From Bacteroidales bacterium UBA3653 (lineage in GTDB: Bacteria; Bacteroidota; Bacteroidia; Bacteroidales; Paludibacteraceae), in NCBI GenBank assembly GCA_002373505.1, contig DFKE01000017.1, forward strand, positions 240,602 to 304,601: DNA of 64,000 nucleotides. The letters run 5' to 3'. Shown here one piece after another: positions 51,868 to 60,769 of the stretch. Positions within the stretch are counted from its first letter, which is position 1, and each line of letters begins with the position of its first letter. Made by a program: the position numbers and the translations under genes. Below the pieces are notes generated by a model that was not told the origin of the DNA, did not search any database, and worked only from the letters and a program-made list of their open reading frames with translations.

Positions 51868-52479
51868 TTAGTCTAATTTAATTCCTTTTTTCATATCTGC
51901 CACTAACTCGCGGAAGATGCGTTCTCCTTCTTCTACGGTCAGGATTGACCAGCGGTGCAGCATCAGTGCTTCCAGATAATAGGCAAACACCATCTCCGGC
52001 GAGAAGAAATCGAACTCCGTACGGTCATGCAACCACTCAAAACGCACGGCATCCATCGCTTTCTCGCGTTGCATAAGGTCTTCTATCTGCGCCAGTGCCA
52101 GAATAGCCGTGAAATCGCCGGAAAGCTCGTTCAATCCGAAATCTTTCTGCGTGGTGTGCGTGCGTAACTGCTCTGCCACTTCACCTTCGCCCACAATCTT
52201 TTGCTTCACATCGAAACCGTGCTTGCGGCATATTTGAGCCACCAGCACATTGTTCATATCGCGGTTGAAAGCGAACCACTCGCGGATGAAACGATTCTTG
52301 GCTTTCAGTCCGAGGTCCAGCGTTTCTTCATCAATCGGCTTGCGCAGTAAATCGAGCATAGTCTTGTCCGACCCACGCAACTGTTCGTCGAGCAACTCAT
52401 CCAGTTTCTCGATGCTGATTGGTGCATCTGAACCCGCTTTCAGTTCCGGCAATCCCGTTAATAGGTATTCATAAGTCAT
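51868..52479 (-). CDS. DUF2764 protein, V-ATPase associated
   Basis: 203 residues, mainly helical, beginning MTYEYLLTGLPELKAG and containing LRKPIDEETLDLGLKAKNRF, KIVGEGEVAEQLRT and FSPEMVFAYYLEALML. DUF2764 genes are found between subunits E and A of bacterial V-type ATPases where a recognisable subunit C is lacking, so it may play that part; this is inference from context. The family call is good. Confidence 0.85.
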   Translation of the reverse strand: MTYEYLLTGLPELKAGSDAPISIEKLDELLDEQLRGSDKTMLDLLRKPIDEETLDLGLKAKNRFIREWFAFNRDMNNVLVAQICRKHGFDVKQKIVGEGEVAEQLRTHTTQKDFGLNELSGDFTAILALAQIEDLMQREKAMDAVRFEWLHDRTEFDFFSPEMVFAYYLEALMLHRWSILTVEEGERIFRELVADMKKGIKLD

Positions 52480-52483
52480 GGAA

Positions 52484-52512
52484 TGTACGATTTACGAATG
52501 TACGATTTAGAA
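52484..52512. repeat. AAATCGTACATTCGT repeat at gene junction
   Basis: Two units of GTACGATTTACGAAT (plus strand). The ntpE stop codon is part of the array. Confidence 0.75.
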
Positions 52513-53091
52513 CAATTGCTCCACTAACTGCGGACGAAGCATTTCCTTGAAATATGCGATGAACTCGGCGTCGCCGAAAGCCAGTTTGTATCCGCCTTTG
52601 GCAGGCTGAATGGTGAAATCAGTCTTGATACCCTTGACTTCCTTGATTTCCACGCCTTTTTCAAGCAGTCCTTTGGCATTGGCTGCGAAATACTTTTTCA
52701 GTGCCTCCGCATCTTTAGCCTCAACGACTACCTCTCCTTCTTTCGCCATTTGTTCAGCGAGTTTGGCGATCAGACCTTGCATGAACTTGGCGTCCGCTGT
52801 TGCCGCCTTTACGCTGTCAGAAGCGATCTTGTCTGCCAGCAGATTCACAATCTCTGTCTTTACGGCATTCACGCTCTGCTCGGCATACAATTTCAACTCT
52901 GCGCGGGTCTTCTTGTCCAAATCAGCCGATTTACTCTCTGCTTCGGCAACCAGCGCTGCAGCTTTCTTCTCTGCCTCCGCAATGATCTCTGCGGCCTTTG
53001 CGTTCGCTTTCTCAACAATCTGTTGGGCTTCCGCTTGGCCTTTCTCTACGCCCTCTGCGTAGATCTTGTCTGTTAATTCTGAAAGATTCAT
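52507..53091 (-). CDS. ntpE: V-type ATP synthase subunit E
   Basis: 194 residues: a long alanine-rich coiled coil (about 10-75; VEKANAKAAEIIAEAEKKAA) and a C-terminal globular domain ending EMLRPQLVEQLF. It forms the peripheral stalk. It is the first gene of the operon, with a leader of about 190 bases from the promoter at 53288. Confidence 0.88.
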   Translation of the reverse strand: MNLSELTDKIYAEGVEKGQAEAQQIVEKANAKAAEIIAEAEKKAAALVAEAESKSADLDKKTRAELKLYAEQSVNAVKTEIVNLLADKIASDSVKAATADAKFMQGLIAKLAEQMAKEGEVVVEAKDAEALKKYFAANAKGLLEKGVEIKEVKGIKTDFTIQPAKGGYKLAFGDAEFIAYFKEMLRPQLVEQLF

Positions 53092-53290
53092 ATAGTTGAT
53101 TTTTTAATTATGTTCTCCATTTCATCAAGTCCTAATGAACGGGGTTCAGGAACTACAGGGTCATTTACGACTCTTTTACGACTCGATTTCGACTCATTAG
53201 TGCATCCTGCTATACGCTATAATATACATAGTATATTATTCCGTGATTTTTAATTTTACCCTCTTTCTACCCCTTTTAAAACGGCTGCAA
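53092..53290 (-). other. Leader of the V-ATPase operon
   Basis: Contains GAGTCGAAATC/GAGTCGTAAAA/GAGTCGTAAAT repeats (about 53157-53200) and the near-palindrome shared with 22998-23012 (at 53222-53236). No gene is visible. Confidence 0.6.
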
Positions 53291-53318
53291 AGTTACAAAA
53301 AAAAAATGACATAAACAA
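53288..53318 (-). promoter_or_regulatory. Promoter of the V-ATPase operon
   Basis: TTG at 53318-53316, a 20-base spacer and TAACTTTG at 53295-53288. The dyad GGCATAAACATTTGTTTATGTC overlaps the -33 box and a ten-T run follows, almost as in the bactofilin promoter. Confidence 0.75.
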
Positions 53319-53371
53319 ATGTTTATGCCACTTTTCTGATTTTTAGCAGATATTTGCAAAAATACGGTCAC

Positions 53372-54946
53372 TTACTGTGCTATTTCTTGCCCGTTGGCGT
53401 TGAATAATTTCTCTCCTCTACGGATGAAGAATTGTCCGTCGCGGATAAATTTGACAGGTTCTTGCGCTTCCTCTGTCTGCTCCACTCCCTCGAACTGCGG
53501 TGCGTTGATCGTCAGACTCAGTCGTAAATCATTGGTTACATCTCCGTAATTCTCCGACAACCGGTTCGTTTTATCCTCTATCATAGACTCAACAGGTATT
53601 TTCGCCATTTCTACTGCCATACTGGAGAAAACGCTGCCTAGTGCTATTGCATATATTCCAAGCGATTCTTTCACCATGTTTTGCATACCGTTATATACCG
53701 AATCGGCGAGAATCCGTCCCCTTTCCGGATTTTCATTCTCGTTTCCGTCTGAATGGAAAAGATAGAGGCTTACTGCCGGTTTGCCTAAATTGCGTTCGGT
53801 AATAGCTATTCTATCTTCATTTGTTTGGGGCAGAGCACTCTTGATCCCATTGATGATGGTTGTGTTAAATCCGGCTGCAGTCATTGCCGGAACAACCGAA
53901 GAATCCCATTTCTCGTCCACTTTACCCCAAGCGCGGAGCGCAAGTGTTGGTACCATGTTCCGCGTATGTTCAGCCATCCATGCGCGACTGTATGCGTACA
54001 GGTCCGCTATGGTATCAACGGATGTCAGGTATTCCGTCTCTACGCGAATGGTGGCCTTGTCTTGAGAAAGTGTCAGCCATCGGTACGGACAGGGATATGT
54101 GATCGGAGAACCGGAGGAAATCTCTACGATACTATCATTTGTCACACCCGTTGTGTCGCGGAAGGTAGAGATACTGTTTATATGGAAATGGCCGGTCAGA
54201 ACCAGATGTACACCATGCGCCATCAGACTGTCCCGGAGCGCATCGGCATTCTTGAAACGGCAAGCGCTTTCCAGTGTCCCTTGCATGTCAAAATGCTCCA
54301 AAACCTGCCAGTGAGCCATAGCAATAATAGTCCGTCCTTGGGCTGCAGCGCTATCAGCCTGGGCTAAAACAAACTCCAGTGTGCCTGGTTTGAGCACGCC
54401 GGTTCCGGCAGTGTTGTCCGATCCGTCAATACCAATGACTGTAACGCCTGTTAGCGGTTCGGATGCAAATGAATGCGAGTTGGCGTCTTTGGCTACTGCA
54501 TGCTCATATATCCACGAATAGGTACTCTCCCACTCTGTATTTTTCAGACTCTCTGTCTCTTCTTCTACGGCACCGCGATAAGCTTTGGCGTTTCCGCCTA
54601 TGTCATGGTTGCCGGGGATAACAAGAGTCTTGATTCCCGCCTCTTCCAGCCGCTGCAATCCGTTCACTACTATGGCATGGCTTGCTTTCTCGCTGTCCTT
54701 GGTCAGGTCACCGGGAATAAGCACCAATTCCGGCTTGTACTTCATGGCGGTATCCATAAGCGCATTCCAGATCGGCTCGCTCAGGTCTATCATCTTGCGT
54801 TGTTTCACCATCATGCTGTCAAACGCATCGCCTTCTTCGATCAGCGATTTAGCCAATACATGCGGATCGGCAATAACCATGATTTTCTCTTGTGCCATTG
54901 CCCATAATGGCAATAATGCTAACAGGGAAATAAATAATCTTTTCAT
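53372..54946 (-). CDS. Secreted metallophosphoesterase
   Basis: 524 residues from the ATG at 54946 (MKRLFISLLALLPLWAMAQ), which gives a clean signal peptide; a longer in-frame start inside the upstream gene is rejected. Calcineurin-type motifs: ADPHV, IPGDLTKD, VIPGNHD, AMAHWQ and TGHFHIN. The C-terminus (PVKFIRDGQFFIRRGEKLFN) resembles short C-terminal modules of Bacteroidota secreted proteins. The substrate is unknown. It lies five bases after the fusion-transporter stop, so is probably translated from the same mRNA. Confidence 0.85.
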   Translation of the reverse strand: MKRLFISLLALLPLWAMAQEKIMVIADPHVLAKSLIEEGDAFDSMMVKQRKMIDLSEPIWNALMDTAMKYKPELVLIPGDLTKDSEKASHAIVVNGLQRLEEAGIKTLVIPGNHDIGGNAKAYRGAVEEETESLKNTEWESTYSWIYEHAVAKDANSHSFASEPLTGVTVIGIDGSDNTAGTGVLKPGTLEFVLAQADSAAAQGRTIIAMAHWQVLEHFDMQGTLESACRFKNADALRDSLMAHGVHLVLTGHFHINSISTFRDTTGVTNDSIVEISSGSPITYPCPYRWLTLSQDKATIRVETEYLTSVDTIADLYAYSRAWMAEHTRNMVPTLALRAWGKVDEKWDSSVVPAMTAAGFNTTIINGIKSALPQTNEDRIAITERNLGKPAVSLYLFHSDGNENENPERGRILADSVYNGMQNMVKESLGIYAIALGSVFSSMAVEMAKIPVESMIEDKTNRLSENYGDVTNDLRLSLTINAPQFEGVEQTEEAQEPVKFIRDGQFFIRRGEKLFNANGQEIAQ

Positions 54947-54951
54947 ATCCT

Positions 54952-57804
54952 TTAAAATAAAGTTATTTCTACTCGTCTGTTCTGCTGACGTCCTTCTTCT
55001 GTTTCGTTGGACGCTACAGGTCTGGTGTCTCCATAGCCGTACGCCTTGATGCTCTCCGGCGCACAACCGAATGCAATCAGTTGTTTGCGCACGGACTCTG
55101 CACGTGCTTGCGAGAGGGCTTTATTATCTTCCTTCTGACCGATATTATCTGTATGACCCGCCAGACGCACTTTATAGCCGTATGTGGCAATAAATTTAGC
55201 GATACGTTTCAACTCCGGCAGTGACTCGTCTTTGATAATATCGCTGCCGGTCTCAAATAGCAGGTTGTTTATTGCTACTGACTCATTGGCTTTCAGTACC
55301 GTGATGGTCTCCGGACGTTTGTCCTCCGGCAGCGTAATGGAATAGATATCATGCCTCCTGCCATATTTCTGCGCATAATAGGCGGTCTTTCCGTCCGCCG
55401 AAATCTTGTACCAGCAGTCTCTTCCCGGCGTATTGATCTGCGGACCTAAATTTTCCGGTTCGGACCAGCAGTTCCAGCAACTGTCGCTCAGTCGTCTTGT
55501 TACCCACACATCTAAATCTCCTGTTGTACCTTCCCGGTCGGAAGAGAAATAGAGAGTTTTCATATCCGGATGCAGAAACGGCGAACGTTCCATTCCCGGA
55601 GTATTAATCGCTTTTCCTATGGAATAAGGCTTGCCCCATCTGCCTTGTTCGTCCTGTTCGGATACAAATATATTCAGACTCGCCTGTTCCTCGCCTTCTG
55701 CCGGATAATTGGCGGCAAAGAGCAATACGGACCCGTCTGCGCTGATCTGACCGTCCGCTTGCCAGTTTCCTATTTGCAGATACGTAGGTAATGGTCTTGG
55801 TTCGCTCCATCCGTATGGTCCGCGAACGGAAAAATGTATTTTCCCTTCTACAAACAACAGCATGGTCTTTCCATCGCCGCTTACAGATGTCGGGGCTTCA
55901 TTGCGATAAGGCGTACTGAGTGCCGGAACGATCTGTGCACTGCTCCACGTGCCTGTTTTCTTGTCGCGGCGGGAAACAAAGATGTCTTCGCTTACATTCG
56001 TCTCTCCGCGATGGAGACCCACAAAATAGAGGGTGTTATCGTCTATGGTCAGTGTAGGTCCGTATTCTTCCCCCTCTATGGTGTTGATACTTTGCGGCAA
56101 GATCTGCGGTGGGATACTATCCGGCGTAGTGAAACTGCAGAAAATAAGTACCAATAGTTGTCCTGCCATCACGCGCAGAAAAGTAGTGAACGGATAGACA
56201 GTAGCGTAACATACAGAGGCTTGATTGTTTTCGTTTGACATGGATTGCGCGTATGGTAGCGCCATGGCAGAGGTCATGGAACCTACCATCAAGCCGACTA
56301 CATTGAAATAATTCATATGCAGCCATTTATAAGCAATGATTCCTATTGTCAGAAGCGGAAGGATTGTGATTAAGAAGCCGTATCCGATCCATAAATAGCC
56401 GCCATTGACCAGTGTCGGCAGAAATGTCTCTCCTACGGAGAGCCCAAGCGCTGCCAGGAACAATGTCAATCCTACCTGGCGTAGCATCATATTTGCCGAT
56501 GTGGTAGAGAATGTAACTAAGTTGTAATACGGACCATAGTGACCGATCAGAATAGCTACGATTAGCGATCCGCCGACCAGTCCTAATTTGAAAGTAGTGC
56601 CCATTCCGGGAATAGGAATCGGCAACAGACCGACACAGATACCCAATACCATACCGAAAAATACCGGCAGCAGATGCGGCACATCCAGACGTTTGAGCTC
56701 GTTTCCGAACGTGTCGGCTACTTTGCTCACGTCGTTCTTGTCGCCTACTACCATCAATCGGTCGCCTAATTGCAGGATCATGTCCGGGGTTGCCAGCAAA
56801 TCTATACCGGCACGGTTGACTCGGGTGATGGTAGCATGATACTGCTGACGCAGATTAAACGAACGGATCCGTTTGCCATTACATTCAGGACGGGTTACGG
56901 CTATGCGGCGGGAAATCAAATGGTCCGATTTCTCCCTCTGCATACGCAAGTTATAGTCCTTCATTTGTCCCAGCAGACGTAACGCATCAATATGTTGTTT
57001 GTCGGTCAATACACGTAGTGTATCTCCGTTGCGGAAGGATGTCTGTTCGTTTACCAACTCATCCGATCCGTCAGGTCGGATCACGCGGCTCACCACCATC
57101 TCTTTCACGGGACAGATGCGTTGCAATTCTGCCAATGTTAAGGTTGCTATTTGCGGGTTATTGAGTTTGATATCCACGCATACGGGTTCGTCTGCCGAAG
57201 CTTCAGCCGCATCCTTGAGCCTTTTCTCCTCTTCCGGCAGTTGCACCCTGAAACATTTACGGATCAGTTCAAATGCCAGAATTACTCCTACTATACTGAG
57301 CGGATAAGCCACTGCATAACCTGTTGCTATATCAGGGTTTGTGGTTCCGGTCAGATCAAAATAGGCTTGTTGGGCGGCTGCCAGAGACGGCGTGGAGGTT
57401 GTTGCTCCGGACATAACGCCTGCCAAGGTGGACATATCAATGCCTGTGACATAATACAGCACGATAGTACATACGCAGCCTAATAGCACAATGGCTGCTG
57501 CCAGCATATTCAGTTGCAGACTGCCTCGTTTGAAAGGAGAAAAGGATGGACCTACCTGCAATCCTATGGAATAGACAAAGAGAATCAGACCGAAATCTTT
57601 GGCAAACTGCGCTACCGAATGATCTATCTTAATGCCCGCAGAAGCCATAGTTATTCCGACAAACAGGACCCAGGTCACACCCAGCGAGAAGTTCTTTATT
57701 TTTGCCTTCTCGCCTAACCAGAGACCTATAGTCATCACTACCGTCAGCCATAGCAATGACTGAGTGATAGACGGATTAAATAAAAAAGACTCAAGGGCGC
57801 TCAT
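54952..57804 (-). CDS. AspT/YidE-type transporter fused to a PD40 propeller and OmpA domain
   Basis: 950 residues. Part 1 (1-558) is a complete aspartate:alanine exchanger-family permease: five to six N-terminal helices (GLQVGPSFSPFKRG; MSGATTSTPSLAAAQQ), two TrkA_C/RCK_C domains (about 205-290 and 295-375) and a second helix set ending FLRVMAGQLLVLIFC, the normal end of such permeases. Part 2, after a short linker (559-578), is a PD40-type propeller (about 579-830; GKTLYFSSD-like blades). Part 3 is an OmpA domain (about 845-950; LAGHTDNIGQKEDNKALSQA). If the last helix exits to the periplasm, the permease would carry a peptidoglycan anchor. I know no precedent. The ORF is continuous with no sign of a frameshift. 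Confidence 0.85.
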   Translation of the reverse strand: MSALESFLFNPSITQSLLWLTVVMTIGLWLGEKAKIKNFSLGVTWVLFVGITMASAGIKIDHSVAQFAKDFGLILFVYSIGLQVGPSFSPFKRGSLQLNMLAAAIVLLGCVCTIVLYYVTGIDMSTLAGVMSGATTSTPSLAAAQQAYFDLTGTTNPDIATGYAVAYPLSIVGVILAFELIRKCFRVQLPEEEKRLKDAAEASADEPVCVDIKLNNPQIATLTLAELQRICPVKEMVVSRVIRPDGSDELVNEQTSFRNGDTLRVLTDKQHIDALRLLGQMKDYNLRMQREKSDHLISRRIAVTRPECNGKRIRSFNLRQQYHATITRVNRAGIDLLATPDMILQLGDRLMVVGDKNDVSKVADTFGNELKRLDVPHLLPVFFGMVLGICVGLLPIPIPGMGTTFKLGLVGGSLIVAILIGHYGPYYNLVTFSTTSANMMLRQVGLTLFLAALGLSVGETFLPTLVNGGYLWIGYGFLITILPLLTIGIIAYKWLHMNYFNVVGLMVGSMTSAMALPYAQSMSNENNQASVCYATVYPFTTFLRVMAGQLLVLIFCSFTTPDSIPPQILPQSINTIEGEEYGPTLTIDDNTLYFVGLHRGETNVSEDIFVSRRDKKTGTWSSAQIVPALSTPYRNEAPTSVSGDGKTMLLFVEGKIHFSVRGPYGWSEPRPLPTYLQIGNWQADGQISADGSVLLFAANYPAEGEEQASLNIFVSEQDEQGRWGKPYSIGKAINTPGMERSPFLHPDMKTLYFSSDREGTTGDLDVWVTRRLSDSCWNCWSEPENLGPQINTPGRDCWYKISADGKTAYYAQKYGRRHDIYSITLPEDKRPETITVLKANESVAINNLLFETGSDIIKDESLPELKRIAKFIATYGYKVRLAGHTDNIGQKEDNKALSQARAESVRKQLIAFGCAPESIKAYGYGDTRPVASNETEEGRQQNRRVEITLF

Positions 57805-59065
57805 TTGCTATATCCTGTTTTGAACTTAAAATTTTAATCATTCCTGTTAACGCTTTCGCGCAAGCCCTGTCAGTTATCTGCTCGCGCAGTTTGCCCAAAT
57901 GGAAACATTCTGCCCTCGTTCCTTCAGGAGTAGCCCATGCTATCCATACGGTACCTACGGGCTTGCTTTCGCTGCCGCCGGTCGGTCCGGCAATACCGCT
58001 TGTAGCTATTCCATAAGTCGTCCCGATTTGTTTGCGAACAGACTCCGCCATTACACGAACCGTCTCTTCGCTTACAGCGCCGCGCGTATTTAATACTTCT
58101 TCAGGCACGCCCAAAAGACGCTCTTTTACGGAGTTGTCATAGCTTACAATGGATCCCCAATAGAAGGCAGAACTACCGGCATGCTTGTTCAGCAGCGATG
58201 CTAATTTGCCGCCGGTGCAACTCTCTGCAGTAGCGATAGTCGCTCCCTGAGAAACAAGCAGTTTACCGACAATAACTTCCAGTGGCTCATCCGTTTCCGC
58301 AATCAAGTATTCTCTCACCAGAGTCTTCAGTTTCTCGAACCACTCGCTCATTTCATCCTCCGTTGCCTCGCCGTAACTGGATAACCGCAACCGGATGATC
58401 CCGTCCTTGGGGAGATACGCCAAACGGATATAGCCGGGCTTCTGCGCCTCGAAATCCTCTAATATGATAGCCAGTGCCGATTCCGATATGCCGGTTACTT
58501 GCAATGTTCGGTGCAATATATGCCCGAATTCGTGATTTGTTTCTTGTAATTCGTAATTTAGTATATACGGCAGTATCTGTTCCTCCATTGCTATCTCCAT
58601 TTCATAGGGCACTCCGGGCATGGATACCAACAATTGCTTGCCGTGATGAAAAACCATTAACGGAGCGGAACCTACTCTGTTGGGCAGAATAACAGCGCAT
58701 TCGGGCACCATCCATTGGGTAGCCGTCAGGCGATTTAGTATATCCGGACGATTCTTGTATAGCTCTTTTATATGCGTACGTACGCGCTCGTCTTCTATAA
58801 GGTGGGTATCAAAATAGTCGCATAGTACTTGCTTGGTGATATCATCTTTGGTAGGTCCAAGCCCACCGGTCGTAAGCACGATATCTACCCGCTTGAAAGC
58901 GTCGTCGATTGCGGCAATGATATGTTCGCGGTCGTCGTGAACGGATGTAATCTGGTATAACTCTATTCCGTTGTCATTCAACTGTTGGGCCATCCGGGCT
59001 GAATTGGTATCTACTACTTGCCCGATGAGCAACTCATCCCCTATTGTGATTATTTCTGCGCGCAT
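57791..59065 (-). CDS. cinA: CinA-like protein (competence/damage-inducible)
   Basis: 424 residues from the ATG at 59065 (MRAEIITIGDELLIGQVVDTN); an ATG 12 bases upstream is possible. N-terminal MoCF-like domain with TTGGLGPTKDDITKQ, C-terminal CinA domain with TAESCTGGKLASLL and GIATSGIAGPTGG, the latter a nicotinamide-nucleotide amidohydrolase in relatives. The stretch NYELQETNHEFG (about 173-184) is coded by AATTACGAATTAC-type repeats. It overlaps the transporter start by 14 bases. Confidence 0.93.
   Translation of the reverse strand: MRAEIITIGDELLIGQVVDTNSARMAQQLNDNGIELYQITSVHDDREHIIAAIDDAFKRVDIVLTTGGLGPTKDDITKQVLCDYFDTHLIEDERVRTHIKELYKNRPDILNRLTATQWMVPECAVILPNRVGSAPLMVFHHGKQLLVSMPGVPYEMEIAMEEQILPYILNYELQETNHEFGHILHRTLQVTGISESALAIILEDFEAQKPGYIRLAYLPKDGIIRLRLSSYGEATEDEMSEWFEKLKTLVREYLIAETDEPLEVIVGKLLVSQGATIATAESCTGGKLASLLNKHAGSSAFYWGSIVSYDNSVKERLLGVPEEVLNTRGAVSEETVRVMAESVRKQIGTTYGIATSGIAGPTGGSESKPVGTVWIAWATPEGTRAECFHLGKLREQITDRACAKALTGMIKILSSKQDIANERP
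58526..58562 (-). repeat. AATTACGAATTAC repeat inside cinA
   Basis: The coding strand reads AAATTACGAATTACAAGAAAC and then AAATCACGAATTC: three related units in frame. Confidence 0.55.
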
Positions 59066-59634
59066 TGTTTTTTCCATTCTGTTGCTGTTAATTCCAATTC
59101 ATTGTACCATTCTTCGCCAAATCGCCGTATAAGCGGTTCTTTCAAGAACTGATATATCGGCAAATGCAGTTTTTTCCCTTTCACCCGTGCGCAATGGCAG
59201 ATATCCCATCGGTGGTATTCGAGCCCCGTGTATTCTCCTACCTGAGTCAGCCGGATCGGATACAAATGGCATGATATAGGTTTCTTGAAATCTATTTTTC
59301 CTGCATTATAGGCTTTCTCTATCAGGCAATAACACCAGCCGTTATAATCCGTGCGGGCAAAGATGCAATCCTTGTCATTGACGATAGAGGTCACTCGTTC
59401 TCCGGAAGGGTCATTATAGGCGATTCCCTGGCTCTCTACCACGCTCTTTGCCTCTTTGGTCATATCTGGCAGTAAGACAGGTAAAATACGCTGTATCTTT
59501 TCCTCTTCTGCTGCCGTCAGCGGAGCTCCTGCATCACCTTCTATACAGCAACAGCCACGGCATACATCCAGATCGCAGCAGAACTCTTTTTCCAGCACAT
59601 CCAGACTGACTAATGTGTTTTGTATCAGAAACAT
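59050..59634 (-). CDS. DUF3109 family protein (cysteine cluster)
   Basis: 194 residues from the ATG at 59634 (MFLIQNTLVSLDVLEKEF). A dense cysteine cluster FCCDLDVCRGCCCIEGDAG near residue 18-36, further cysteines in WCYCLIEKA, ISCHLYPIR and DICHCAR. The pattern suggests a bound metal or iron-sulfur cluster, as proposed for the related YkgJ family. Function unknown. It overlaps mntP by 10 bases and cinA by 16. Confidence 0.88.
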   Translation of the reverse strand: MFLIQNTLVSLDVLEKEFCCDLDVCRGCCCIEGDAGAPLTAAEEEKIQRILPVLLPDMTKEAKSVVESQGIAYNDPSGERVTSIVNDKDCIFARTDYNGWCYCLIEKAYNAGKIDFKKPISCHLYPIRLTQVGEYTGLEYHRWDICHCARVKGKKLHLPIYQFLKEPLIRRFGEEWYNELELTATEWKKQCAQK

Positions 59635-60200
59635 AACTGCGAGTCCATCCAGATTTTTATTCCCAAGAAGATTAACACGGCTCCTCCTGCGAGTGACATG
59701 TATTGTTTCTTGATATGCTTTGATATCTCTCCGCTTAAAATACATCCTCCGGCGGAGAAGGCAAAAGCAACCCCTCCTATTACCAAGGCGGCAAAAAATA
59801 TCTGTCCGGGATAGGAAAGAAATACTATCCCTGTAGCAAACGCATCAATGGAGGTAGCTACAGCCATAAGCAACAGATATGTGATAGACCAGTTGGCTTT
59901 CTGCGGCTCTTCTTTTTTGGTATGTAATGCATCAAAAATCATCTTCGCACCAAGAATTATAAGCAGCCACATTGCAGCCCATTGCACATAGTCATTAAAA
60001 AAATCAATAAAGATAGTGCCGATATAATACCCTAATACAGGCATCCCGCCTTGGAATACCCCGAACAGCGTAGCCATCAGCAGCATATTCCGTATATCTC
60101 TTTTATTGCGGTAGTCAAAGCCGATACCTTGCACCAGACTTATCGCAGTGCAATCCATTGCGAGACTGAAGGCGAGCAATATGATAGACAATACACCCAT
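59625..60200 (-). CDS. mntP: Manganese efflux pump MntP
   Basis: 191 residues, six membrane helices in two inverted halves. The conserved aspartates appear in LAFSLAMDCTAISL (D16) and AVATSIDAFATGIVF. It exports Mn2+ and protects from excess. No yybP-ykoY riboswitch is possible here because the start shares a base with the def stop (TAATG). Confidence 0.92.
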   Translation of the reverse strand: MGVLSIILLAFSLAMDCTAISLVQGIGFDYRNKRDIRNMLLMATLFGVFQGGMPVLGYYIGTIFIDFFNDYVQWAAMWLLIILGAKMIFDALHTKKEEPQKANWSITYLLLMAVATSIDAFATGIVFLSYPGQIFFAALVIGGVAFAFSAGGCILSGEISKHIKKQYMSLAGGAVLIFLGIKIWMDSQLCF

Positions 60201-60748
60201 TATTGACGTTTATATTTATATCTTGCGCCCGTTTTGCCTTTTGCTATAGCGAGCAGTTTGTTACGTACGAAAGTCTTGCGGATAGGCGATATACGATCGG
60301 TGAACACATGTCCTTCCAAATGATCGTATTCATGCTGTACAATGCGGGCTTGAAAACCCGTGAAGGTCTCTTCATGCTCCCTGAAATCCTCATCCATGTA
60401 CCGTATCCGGATGGAGGCAGGGCGAACGACATTCTCGTTTATTCCCGGTAATGAGAGACACCCTTCACTATAGGTGCATGTCTCTTCACTCTCTTCCAGT
60501 ATTTCCGGATTGATGAAGGCGCGTTTGAAATCTTTGCATTCCGGATAGTCTTCAGCCAACTCGGTGCCATCCACTACAAACAGCCGCCAGGGCTTTCCTA
60601 CCTGCGGCGCCGCCAGACCGCATCCGTCCGCTTGCGTCAATGTCTCGTACATATCCGCAATGAACTGTTTCAGTTCCGGCGTGTTTTCTATATCTTCAGC
60701 CTGTTTTCTCAGTACCGGCTGTCCGTACAAATATATTGGTAAAATCAT
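60200..60748 (-). CDS. def: Peptide deformylase
   Basis: 182 residues. All three motifs are present: GCGLAAPQVG, EGCLSLPGI and QHEYDHLEGH (metal ligands Cys, His, His and catalytic Glu). It removes the formyl group from nascent proteins. It lies 21 bases downstream of ruvX. Confidence 0.96.
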   Translation of the reverse strand: MILPIYLYGQPVLRKQAEDIENTPELKQFIADMYETLTQADGCGLAAPQVGKPWRLFVVDGTELAEDYPECKDFKRAFINPEILEESEETCTYSEGCLSLPGINENVVRPASIRIRYMDEDFREHEETFTGFQARIVQHEYDHLEGHVFTDRISPIRKTFVRNKLLAIAKGKTGARYKYKRQ

Positions 60749-60769
60749 ATTCTTATTATTGGATTCAAA

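Noticed and set aside
54947..55066. Longer N-terminus for the metallophosphoesterase
   Set aside because: The extra 40 residues lie inside the OmpA-coding part of the fusion gene, and the ATG at 54946 gives a perfect signal peptide.
60150..60260. Manganese riboswitch before mntP
   Set aside because: mntP starts on the last base of the def stop, so there is no leader to hold one.
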